From Candidatus Brocadiia bacterium (lineage in GTDB: Bacteria; Planctomycetota; MHYJ01; JACQXL01): 9,353 bases of DNA. Both the position numbers and the translations under genes were made by a program. The DNA lies in NCBI GenBank assembly GCA_020062035.1, contig JAGUXD010000117.1, positions 1 to 9,353 on the forward strand, read 5' to 3'. Below the pieces are notes generated by a model. It ran no database searches. It was not told the DNA's origin and saw only the letters and a program-made list of their open reading frames with translations. Positions 1 through 6,363 of the stretch are shown one piece after another. Each line of letters begins with the position of its first letter. The stretch's first letter is position 1.

Positions 1-2316
1 ATCTTATCACGAGTAATAGAATATTTTACACAAAAGCCCAGGCAATATCCGACAATTATACTTTACACCTTACTCCTTGCCATCAATCTTTATTGTATGA
101 TTCTCACACAAAGCAGGGGACCCTTTGTGGGATTAGTTGTCGCTTTATTCATATTTCTTATTTTATATGCAAAGAATAAACAGATAAGATGGCTATTTAT
201 GACAGTAATTGCTTTGTCGGTTCTATTTATAACATTTTTAATAATTATCAATATTCCAGATGTCGCAACACAGGGTGTAAGAAAACATTTCGGGCGGTTT
301 GCTGAATTGTATGAAACCCAGCAAGGTTCAGGTAAGGTCAGGATTCTTATCTGGGAAGGGGCCGTGTCAATAATTTCCGCCTCTCCTTTACGGCTTATTA
401 TCGGACACGGACTTGAGTCCATTTTTCCGCTCTATCATCGTTATACACCACCCTCTTTTCATCACTATGAAGGCACGGCTATCCCTGACCATTCCCATAA
501 CGAAACATTTGACATACTGATTACCTCTGGTGTTTCAGGAATGCTTTCTTATTTACTGATTATATTTGCAATAATCTATTTTACCCTGAAATATTCAGGA
601 TTAATATCGTCTTACAAATTATTTATAAGTAATATTTTGGCTGGCGTGATTTTAGGGGTGGTTATACCGATTGTTTTAAATAAACCGTTACTTTTAGGAC
701 TGGCTATTCCGTTCGGGTTTCTCGCAGGACTAATCTTATATCTTGTCTTTACCTGGAAGATAGAAAAGCGGGTTGTTTCGGATACCAATACCTATTTATT
801 ACTTGGTCTAATATCTGCGATTATCGGGCATTTTGCTGAGGTTCAGTTCGGCATCGGCGTTACCTCCACCCGTCTTTATTTCTGGGTTTATTTAGCGATG
901 ATTATTTTTATACTGAATAGACCGATAGACCGACAGACCGACAGACCGACAGACCGACAGACCGACAGACCGACAGACCGACAGACCGTTAAAGAGAGTA
1001 TTATTTATGGTCTGCTTGGCGCTTTAGCATTATCATTCTTTTGTTTCGCATTACTCAAGAAGAAGTTCTTTCTATCAGGAGAGACAATACCTGCAAACTT
1101 TTATTATGTAATGTTATCAATCGGTGTCTTGCTGATTATCCCGATGCTTAGTTCGGGACATTCTGTCTGGCGTTTTAGGTCAGGTATCTGGAATTTATTA
1201 TACATCGGCATTGCTCTTTCAGGGGCAGTAATATTTTATTATATTCTGGTATATCTACTTAATGAGATTATCAGGTCTGAGATTATTCGTAACTTCGTCA
1301 GGGACCCGACTGTTTTGAGCAATTTCTGTTATATCTTTATCGGTATCGTGATGTTTATTCTGGCAATCTTTATTCCGCAACCATCAGCCAAGATTCCCAT
1401 TGCGAGAGGGAGGATGGGGATTACCTCAGGTTTGATAGGTCTTATCTTATTAGCAATAGTAGTTTTTATAATTTATCAGACCAATCTTAAAGAGGTTTAT
1501 GCGGATACTTATTGTCGGATAGGGGAGAACTATGAGAAATCCCAAGTCTGGTCGCAAGCCATCAATTCTTTTAAGAAATGCATTGAGTTGTCTTCTCGTA
1601 GCGATTATTATTATTCAGCCCTGAGCCGTGCTTACAGAAGTAATAAAGATTATTCTGAAGCCGTGGATGTGCTGAGAGATGCGCTAAAGGTAAATCACTA
1701 CAATGCGTTTCATCATTTTGAAATCGCCAGAATCTATCGTGAATGGGCAGAAACACTCAAGGATAATCCGACCGAAAAAGACGTCAAACTTAATTTAGCA
1801 ATAGAAGAATATCAGAAACTCACTCAACTTGTTTCCCAGAACCCTCGCATCTACAAAGAAACAGGTGAGGTCTATTTTATTAAAAATGAACCTCAGAAAG
1901 CCATAGAGCAATATCTAACCGCCCTTAAATTAGATGACCGATTTGCCGAAATCTACCTGCTTTTAGCAAGGGTTTATAAGCATCTAAATCAAAGAGATAA
2001 GACAATTGAAGTATATGAAAAAGGATTTGGTGTAGAGCCGAATTCCATTGCAATTAAACGCGAGTTTATGAGTTTAGGAGAAGAATATTTTAATAAACAG
2101 CAGTTTGAAGATGCGCTCAGAGTGAATTTATCCCTGATTCGTCTTGACCCGCAGGACTATCGTCATTATTGTAATGCTTCAGTTGTTTTAGACCAATTAG
2201 GTCGTCTTGATGAAGCAATAGAATATTCCAGAAAGGCAGAAAACGTTATCCTGAATCCAATGCAGAGAGACGGCATCAGGAATTTTCGGAAAAAACTTGA
2301 AGAAAAGAAGAAATAA
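1..2316 (+). CDS. O-antigen ligase/polymerase-like (Wzy_C-type) membrane protein with C-terminal TPR domain, 5' partial
   Basis: The frame is open from base 1, so the gene begins outside the window; the ATG at 97 lies inside a conserved block and is probably not the start. The N-terminal part is strongly hydrophobic with many membrane segments. It carries family-type motifs: TQSRG (109-123), a GHGLES-like loop near 403-420, and DHSHNE (about 487-504) followed by a G-rich hydrophobic stretch, as in the Wzy_C/WaaL superfamily, whose members join or polymerise lipid-linked glycans at the outer face of the inner membrane. A hydrophilic loop made only of an octanucleotide repeat (921-988) separates this core from further membrane segments (about 1000-1490). 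From about 1500 to 2260 there are five or six TPR-like helical pairs, for example around 1900-1950 and 2100-2230, suggesting protein-protein contacts. The next gene starts 35 bp downstream. The superfamily call is fairly secure; polymerase versus ligase, and glycan versus protein acceptor, cannot be settled. Confidence 0.82.
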   Translation: MLSRVIEYFTQKPRQYPTIILYTLLLAINLYCMILTQSRGPFVGLVVALFIFLILYAKNKQIRWLFMTVIALSVLFITFLIIINIPDVATQGVRKHFGRFAELYETQQGSGKVRILIWEGAVSIISASPLRLIIGHGLESIFPLYHRYTPPSFHHYEGTAIPDHSHNETFDILITSGVSGMLSYLLIIFAIIYFTLKYSGLISSYKLFISNILAGVILGVVIPIVLNKPLLLGLAIPFGFLAGLILYLVFTWKIEKRVVSDTNTYLLLGLISAIIGHFAEVQFGIGVTSTRLYFWVYLAMIIFILNRPIDRQTDRPTDRQTDRPTDRQTVKESIIYGLLGALALSFFCFALLKKKFFLSGETIPANFYYVMLSIGVLLIIPMLSSGHSVWRFRSGIWNLLYIGIALSGAVIFYYILVYLLNEIIRSEIIRNFVRDPTVLSNFCYIFIGIVMFILAIFIPQPSAKIPIARGRMGITSGLIGLILLAIVVFIIYQTNLKEVYADTYCRIGENYEKSQVWSQAINSFKKCIELSSRSDYYYSALSRAYRSNKDYSEAVDVLRDALKVNHYNAFHHFEIARIYREWAETLKDNPTEKDVKLNLAIEEYQKLTQLVSQNPRIYKETGEVYFIKNEPQKAIEQYLTALKLDDRFAEIYLLLARVYKHLNQRDKTIEVYEKGFGVEPNSIAIKREFMSLGEEYFNKQQFEDALRVNLSLIRLDPQDYRHYCNASVVLDQLGRLDEAIEYSRKAENVILNPMQRDGIRNFRKKLEEKKK
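921..988 (+). repeat. In-frame octanucleotide tandem repeat (ACCGACAG)n, candidate phase-variation tract
   Basis: One imperfect unit (ACCGATAG, 921-928) is followed by seven perfect ACCGACAG units (929-984) and a half unit (985-988). Because 8 is not a multiple of 3, three units encode the eight-residue period DRQTDRPT, forming a charged loop between two membrane segments of the O-antigen ligase-like protein. Losing one unit puts translation into the frame that hits TAA at 990-992. Gaining one puts it into the frame that hits TAG at 1025-1027. Only changes of three units keep the gene open. This is the classic layout of a slipped-strand contingency locus; actual variation is inferred, not seen. 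Confidence 0.93.
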
Positions 2317-2351
2317 TGTAGAATATTCAAATAAATAGGAAGGAGTAAGTT

Positions 2352-3461
2352 ATGCCAGAAAAAATCACTATCAGTGTTATCAAGGCAGATATCGGCGGTT
2401 ATGTCGGACACTCCAGTATGCATCCGGACATTATTGAGGATGCCAACAAATCTTTAAGACAAGCAGAGAAATCAGGAATGTTGATTGATTTCTATGTTAC
2501 TGCCTGCGGTGATGATTTGGAATTGATTATGACACACCGCCTTGGCGGAGATAACGAGAAGATTCATAAATTAGCATGGGAGACATTTGAGAAAGGAACT
2601 GAGGTTGCTAAGAAACTCAAACTCTATGGCGCCGGACAGGACTTGCTCTCAGATTCCTTCAGTGGCAATGTCAAAGGAATGGGACCTGGTGTTGCTGAGA
2701 TGGAGATTATAGAACGCACATCAGAACCGATTCTTATCTTTATGGCAGACAAGACCTCGCCGGGCGCCTGGAACTTCCCGCTTTATCGGATGTTTGCAGA
2801 CCCATTCACTACTGCTGGATTAATTATTGACCCCAAAATACACGATGGCTTTAAGTTTGAGGTTCTTGATGTCTATGAGAACAAATTCATTACACTTTCC
2901 TGTCCTGAAGAGATGTATGACCTTCTGGTCTTCCTCGGTGCATCAAACCGTTATATGGTTAATAAGATATTCAGAAAGACAGATAACGAAATAGGCGCTG
3001 TGGCTTCTACCCAGAAACTCTTTCTTATTGCCGGTGAATATGTGGGCAAAGATGACCCAGTAATGATTGTTCGTTCTCAAAGTGGTTTTCCTGCAGTAGG
3101 TGAAGTGTTAGAGCCGTTTGCCTTTCCGCATATAGTTGCGGGTTGGATGCGTGGCTCTCACCAAGGACCGCTAATGCCAGTCAGTTTCAAACAAGCCAAT
3201 CCAACCAGGTTTGATGGACCAACTCGTGTTATCTGTGCCGGCTTCCAACTATCTGATGGCAAACTCATCGGTCCAAGAGATATGTTTGATGACCCCAGTT
3301 TTGATGAGACCAGACGCAAGGCAAACGAAGTCGCTGATTATTTCAGACGACACGGTCCTTTTGAACCACACCGCTTACCTCTGGAAGAAATGGAATATAC
3401 TACTATGCCTAAGGTAATGAAGAAATTGGAAGGCAGATTTGTGCAAGGGAAAAAGGCATAA
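2352..3461 (+). CDS. fbp: Fructose-1,6-bisphosphate aldolase/phosphatase (archaeal-type, class V FBPase)
   Basis: This 369-residue protein matches the single-domain bifunctional enzyme that condenses dihydroxyacetone phosphate and glyceraldehyde-3-phosphate and then dephosphorylates the FBP to fructose-6-phosphate, making gluconeogenesis one-directional. Expected active-site residues are visible: metal-site candidates D13, H20, D54, D55, Q96 and D133, and a YVGKDD segment where Y230 and K233 correspond to the catalytic Tyr and Schiff-base Lys of the Sulfolobus enzyme (Tyr229/Lys232), followed by D234 and D235. Length is normal for the family and no key residue is missing. The ATG at 2352 is supported by a strong AGGAAGGAG at 2337-2345 with 6-nt spacing. 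It lies 35 bp after the membrane-protein gene and 1 bp before the oxidoreductase, so co-transcription is likely. The family is known from archaea and from mostly thermophilic or deep-branching bacteria. Confidence 0.95.
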   Translation: MPEKITISVIKADIGGYVGHSSMHPDIIEDANKSLRQAEKSGMLIDFYVTACGDDLELIMTHRLGGDNEKIHKLAWETFEKGTEVAKKLKLYGAGQDLLSDSFSGNVKGMGPGVAEMEIIERTSEPILIFMADKTSPGAWNFPLYRMFADPFTTAGLIIDPKIHDGFKFEVLDVYENKFITLSCPEEMYDLLVFLGASNRYMVNKIFRKTDNEIGAVASTQKLFLIAGEYVGKDDPVMIVRSQSGFPAVGEVLEPFAFPHIVAGWMRGSHQGPLMPVSFKQANPTRFDGPTRVICAGFQLSDGKLIGPRDMFDDPSFDETRRKANEVADYFRRHGPFEPHRLPLEEMEYTTMPKVMKKLEGRFVQGKKA

Positions 3462-3462
3462 A

Positions 3463-4434
3463 GTGGATAATATCAGACTCGCTCTCATTGGTGTTGGTCA
3501 TTTAGGCAAAAATCACGCTAGAGTATTTTCTGAACTCAAAGGGGTAACACTTGTTGCCGTAGTTGATATAAAACTATCTCAAGCACAGGAAATTGCTAAT
3601 CTTTATCAAACCAAACCCTGCACTGATTATAAACAGATTCTTAATGAGGTTGATGCGGTAAGTATTGTAACGCCGACAGTGGCACATTACCAGATAGCCA
3701 GAGATATAATTTCAGCCGGCATTCACACCTTTATAGAAAAGCCCATTACCACAACTATATCAGAAGCCGACAAATTGGTTTCACTTGCCAAGAAAAATAA
3801 AGTAGTTTTACAGGTAGGGCACATAGAGCGATTTAACCCGGCATTTGTTGCTTCAAAAGATTATATTCGGAATCCACGGTTTATAGAATGTCATCGCTTG
3901 AGTCCATTCTCATTTCGCTCAATAGATATTGATGTTGTTCTTGATTTGATGATACACGATATTGATATTATTCTTTCCATTGTTAAATCTACGATTAAGC
4001 GCATAGATGCAGTGGGTGTAAAGATTATTTCAGATAAAGTTGATTTAGCCAATGTGCGACTCTTATTTGCTAATAGATGTGTGGCTAATTTAACTGCTTC
4101 TCGTTCATCAGACAAGGCAATGCGGAAGATGAGAATCTTTACAGACAAGAATTATGTTTCGCTTAATTTCGCTGATAAAACAGCATCGGTCTACCAGAGA
4201 AAAGGGAATCTCACCACGCTCAGACAAAGACCAAAACCCGGTTTTAATCCGAGAGAATTTATGCTTGATAAATTTATTAAAGTCCGCTTTCTCTCCATCC
4301 CCTCTTATGACCAGTTAGAGAAAGAGTTGGAATCGTTTATTGAAACAATCCGGGAAAACAAGACCCCAGAAGTTAGTGGAACAGATGCCAGAGATGCCTT
4401 AGCCACCTGCTATAAGATTTTAGGGAAATTGTAA
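3463..4434 (+). CDS. Gfo/Idh/MocA-family NAD(P)-dependent oxidoreductase
   Basis: With a GTG start at 3463 the protein has 324 residues. An N-terminal Rossmann fold is shown by GVGHLG at residues 10-15. The family EKP motif follows (E92, K93, P94), then GHIERFNP at 119-126 and a DLMIHD segment with D161 and H165. K93, D161 and H165 are the usual catalytic Lys-Asp-His set of sugar dehydrogenases in this family. The likely substrate is a sugar, nucleotide sugar or inositol. A role in surface glycan or lipid A precursor synthesis, for example a UDP-GlcNAc 3-dehydrogenase (GnnA-like), is a guess from the O-antigen-ligase-like neighbour. The start is uncertain: GTG 3463 sits 1 bp after the fbp stop with AAAAGG just upstream, while TTG 3439 is also possible (GGAAGG at 3428-3433) and would add eight residues and overlap fbp. 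The Rossmann strand begins right after GTG, which favours 3463. Confidence 0.88.
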   Translation: MDNIRLALIGVGHLGKNHARVFSELKGVTLVAVVDIKLSQAQEIANLYQTKPCTDYKQILNEVDAVSIVTPTVAHYQIARDIISAGIHTFIEKPITTTISEADKLVSLAKKNKVVLQVGHIERFNPAFVASKDYIRNPRFIECHRLSPFSFRSIDIDVVLDLMIHDIDIILSIVKSTIKRIDAVGVKIISDKVDLANVRLLFANRCVANLTASRSSDKAMRKMRIFTDKNYVSLNFADKTASVYQRKGNLTTLRQRPKPGFNPREFMLDKFIKVRFLSIPSYDQLEKELESFIETIRENKTPEVSGTDARDALATCYKILGKL

Positions 4435-4440
4435 ACTTAC

Positions 4441-4507
4441 TTTAGGGCATACTGAAAAAGTCTATTCGTTTAATAAGATATAAAATCATTTTTCAGCAGA
4501 CCCTAAA
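4441..4507. repeat. 67-bp element with 19-bp imperfect terminal inverted repeats
   Basis: The ends 4441-4459 and 4489-4507 are inverted repeats matching at 16 of 19 positions, with the pattern TTTAGGG-nnnn-CTGAAAAA. They flank a 29-bp AT-rich centre. Two of the three mismatches become G-U pairs in a minus-strand transcript, so the hairpin is stronger in that direction. It begins 7 bp after the oxidoreductase stop in the gap between convergent genes. The GGG-ending, CTGAAAAA-containing ends resemble termini of insertion-sequence-derived miniature elements, but there is no transposase and no clear target-site duplication. It may equally serve in transcript 3'-end formation. Confidence 0.6.
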
Positions 4508-4515
4508 TTATATTT

Positions 4516-4560
4516 ACCACAGACCCCTACCACGATTTCATCGGGGTCGGGGTCTGTGGT
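4516..4560. terminator. Strong hairpin between convergent genes, possible bidirectional terminator
   Basis: The 12-bp arms ACCACAGACCCC (4516-4527) and GGGGTCTGTGGT (4549-4560) are perfect inverted repeats. The stem continues inward with six more pairs and two mismatches to a five-base loop at 4536-4540. It lies 82 bp after the oxidoreductase stop and 65 bp beyond the tldD stop, where two convergent transcripts meet. Neither side has a proper U-tract, only AT-rich flanks, so a classical intrinsic terminator is not proven. The arm also begins with ACCACAGA, like the ends of the repeat element at 6148-6313, so it may be a mobile-repeat relic. Confidence 0.5.
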
Positions 4561-4624
4561 TAAATGACAGATCCAGGTAAAATTGTTTGAGTAATAGTGC
4601 CTCTTCATAGATGACGAATACGGG

Positions 4625-6076
4625 CTAACTTCCCTTGATGCCGACTGTAACATTGCGGAATCTGGCAGGAGCGCAGCCGTGTGACATCTCTGCGACTTGC
4701 ATTGGCTGGCCTTTACCGCAATTCGGAACACCCCACAAGACCCAGTGCATGTCATTACAGATTGCATCACAGGACTTCCAGAATTCTGGCGTGATTCCTT
4801 GATAGGTAGGGTTTTTGAACATCCGTGTTTTTTTACCGTTCTTGATTTCCCATGCAATCTCGCAACCAAATTGGAAATTGAGCCGCATCTGGTCTATGCT
4901 CCATGATTTATTTGTATCCATAAAAATACCGTCTCTGGTATCTTTAATAAGGTTATCCAAATCCCATTTGCCTGGCATAAGCGAGATGTTATTATTGCGA
5001 ATCATCGGTACACGCGAGAACCCATCAGCCCGGCAACAGCCGTTACTTTTGCCTTCTGCGATTTTCAGTGCCAACTCACGATTGGTCTGATATCCTGTAA
5101 AAATCCCGCGCTGCACGAGGTGCCATCTTTGCGCCCTGACGGCATCATCATCATAGCCAACAGTTGCTAACCCGCCGGGTACCGTTCCATCTGCGACTAA
5201 ATTTACAATCTCTGAGCCGAATTGGAAATTAGCCCCGTATTTTTCTGGAGTAAGGAAACTCCTGCCGGCAAAACTTTCTTCCATACCTAAGACTCGGTCT
5301 AATTCAGTAGGATGTCCGACTGATTCGTGTATCTGCAGAGCGAGTTGCGGACCGCCTAAAATCAGGTCTTTTTTACCGGAAGGACAGGTCGGCGCCTTAA
5401 GGAGCGCAATTGCCTCTGAACGAATCCGCTCGGCATTTTCTAATAATGCCAGTGCTCCGATTAACTCATAGCCCATAGAACAAAACTGACCGCCGAAGGA
5501 ACTCGGATATGAACGAATTTGGGTATCACCAAACCCTACTACAGTTGCTGAATACCCGGCGCCACTTCGTAATAAGACTTGTTCTATAAAACTGCCTTCA
5601 GAAGTAGCGAGATATTGATGTTCTCTACGGAAACTCATAGAACTGAGAGCGACTTTTATCAACTTGTTCTTACGCAATATTCGGTCAATCCGCATCATTA
5701 AGTCAATCTTTTCCTTTTTGGATACACTGAATGGGTCAATTAAATATGGTGTCTGCCAGAGGTCTTTGTAGACCTTCTCATTAGTAAGATGAATGTCCTC
5801 TTTTTTAAGAGTGGCAGAGGATAGCGCAATTTCTACGGCTAAGGCAGTGGTTTTAGCAATATTGTCAGGGTTGACCTGGGCGGTAGAAGCAAACCCCCAG
5901 GCACCATTGACAATCACCCTGATGCCGGCGCCTAAGGTTTCTGATTGTTCAAATAAGCCGACCTTACCATTTCGCACCTGAATATTTTCGGTCTTAAGTT
6001 CAATGATTCTAATATCCGCATAAGTGGCGCCACGATTCTTTGCGGTATCTAAAGCAATATTACATTGGTCTTTCAT
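4625..6076 (-). CDS. tldD: TldD/PmbA-family metalloprotease, TldD-type
   Basis: The 483-residue product matches the TldD subunit of the TldD/TldE protease, a cytosolic zinc enzyme known for cleaving unfolded peptides and processing modified peptides such as microcin B17 and for CcdA turnover. The zinc-binding HExxxH motif is present as HESVGH (H250, E251, H255), with D260 after it. The conserved C-terminal block holds C453 in PNCGKGQP and H466 in SHG, matching the TldD cysteine ligand region. The protein is full length. It is the catalytic type, since TldE/PmbA subunits lack the metal motif. No TldE partner gene lies next to it here, unlike the adjacent pairs common in many genomes. The ATG at 6076 has only a weak ribosome-binding sequence (GAGG lies about 28 nt upstream). 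It is convergent with the oxidoreductase gene and 288 bp downstream of secA. Confidence 0.93.
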   Translation of the reverse strand: MKDQCNIALDTAKNRGATYADIRIIELKTENIQVRNGKVGLFEQSETLGAGIRVIVNGAWGFASTAQVNPDNIAKTTALAVEIALSSATLKKEDIHLTNEKVYKDLWQTPYLIDPFSVSKKEKIDLMMRIDRILRKNKLIKVALSSMSFRREHQYLATSEGSFIEQVLLRSGAGYSATVVGFGDTQIRSYPSSFGGQFCSMGYELIGALALLENAERIRSEAIALLKAPTCPSGKKDLILGGPQLALQIHESVGHPTELDRVLGMEESFAGRSFLTPEKYGANFQFGSEIVNLVADGTVPGGLATVGYDDDAVRAQRWHLVQRGIFTGYQTNRELALKIAEGKSNGCCRADGFSRVPMIRNNNISLMPGKWDLDNLIKDTRDGIFMDTNKSWSIDQMRLNFQFGCEIAWEIKNGKKTRMFKNPTYQGITPEFWKSCDAICNDMHWVLWGVPNCGKGQPMQVAEMSHGCAPARFRNVTVGIKGS

Positions 6077-6108
6077 ATTTCATTATGCTCATTTATTATT
6101 ACAACCTC

Positions 6109-6138
6109 ATCAAATAGAAAAATAATTATATTTGTCAA
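6109..6138 (-). promoter_or_regulatory. Candidate sigma-70-like promoter for tldD
   Basis: On the minus strand there is a perfect TTGACA at 6138-6133, then an 18-nt AT-rich spacer and TTTGAT (4 of 6 match to TATAAT) at 6114-6109. This would start a transcript with a leader of about 25-30 nt before the tldD ATG at 6076. It sits about 10 bp outside the inverted-repeat element at 6148-6313, which would separate tldD from secA transcription. The -10 match is modest and the region is AT-rich, so chance occurrence is possible. Confidence 0.35.
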
Positions 6139-6147
6139 GAAAATTGC

Positions 6148-6313
6148 AACCACAGATAAACACAGATGGACGAAAATGAATATCGTCAATCGGTTACGAA
6201 GCACGTATCGTTTAGCGGTTAGGTCTATCGTATTTCGTTCCGTAACCGACTAACGATTCACGATACGGGCATCATTACCGTAACCTTTATCCGAATCTGT
6301 GAAATCTGTGGTT
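6148..6313. repeat. 166-bp nested inverted-repeat (MITE-like) element between secA and tldD
   Basis: The ends AACCACAGAT (6148-6157) and ATCTGTGGTT (6304-6313) are perfect inverted repeats. Further pairs nest inside in the same order: CACAGAT 6161-6167 with ATCTGTG 6295-6301, GGTTACG 6192-6198 with CGTAACC 6279-6285, CGTATCGT 6204-6211 with ACGATACG 6260-6267, and TTAGCGGTTA 6212-6221 with TAACCGACTAA 6243-6253 (one bulge). The whole element could fold as one long cruciform or RNA hairpin around a loop at 6222-6242. No credible gene lies inside. It accounts for most of the gap between secA and tldD. A non-autonomous transposable element or a REP/attenuator-like structure are both possible. 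Confidence 0.7.
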
Positions 6314-6322
6314 TATACTTTC

Positions 6323-6341
6323 TCCGAAGGAGTCCTTCGGA
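6323..6341. terminator. Short GC-rich hairpin just after secA
   Basis: TCCGAAGG (6323-6330) and CCTTCGGA (6334-6341) form a perfect 8-bp stem with a three-base AGT loop. It starts 22 bp after the secA stop codon on the minus strand. The position suits a secA transcript end or a 3' stabilising structure, but the following minus-strand bases (AGAAAGTATAA) are not a U-tract, so intrinsic termination is unproven. Its tightness and placement next to the 6148-6313 element also suggest a small dispersed repeat. Confidence 0.4.
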
Positions 6342-6363
6342 ACTATACTGCAAGAAATAGTAT

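Noticed and set aside
97..99. ATG as the true start of the O-antigen ligase-like gene
   Set aside because: The same frame is open to base 1 and encodes a hydrophobic segment running into the conserved TQSRG motif; no good ribosome-binding site precedes it.
921..988. Possible CRISPR array
   Set aside because: Units are 8 bp, directly abutting with no spacers, and lie inside an open coding frame.
2317..2351. Separate promoter for fbp in the 35-bp gap
   Set aside because: Only a Shine-Dalgarno and a short GAATATTC palindrome are seen; there is no room for a convincing -35/-10 pair.
3439..3441. TTG start for the oxidoreductase
   Set aside because: It would add a basic eight-residue tail before the Rossmann strand and overlap fbp; GTG 3463 fits the family N-terminus better. 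It stays possible because GGAAGG lies upstream.
4486..4869. Minus-strand open frame of 127 codons at the end of tldD
   Set aside because: It overlaps the conserved TldD C-terminal block in another frame and runs into the palindromic intergenic region; it has no recognisable motif.
6065..6253. Plus-strand open frame of 62 codons in the tldD-secA gap
   Set aside because: It is made of the tldD start region plus half of the inverted-repeat element and has no protein-like composition.
6323..6341. Classical Rho-independent terminator for secA
   Set aside because: The stem is good but no U-rich tract follows on the minus strand, so it is kept only as a low-confidence terminator candidate.
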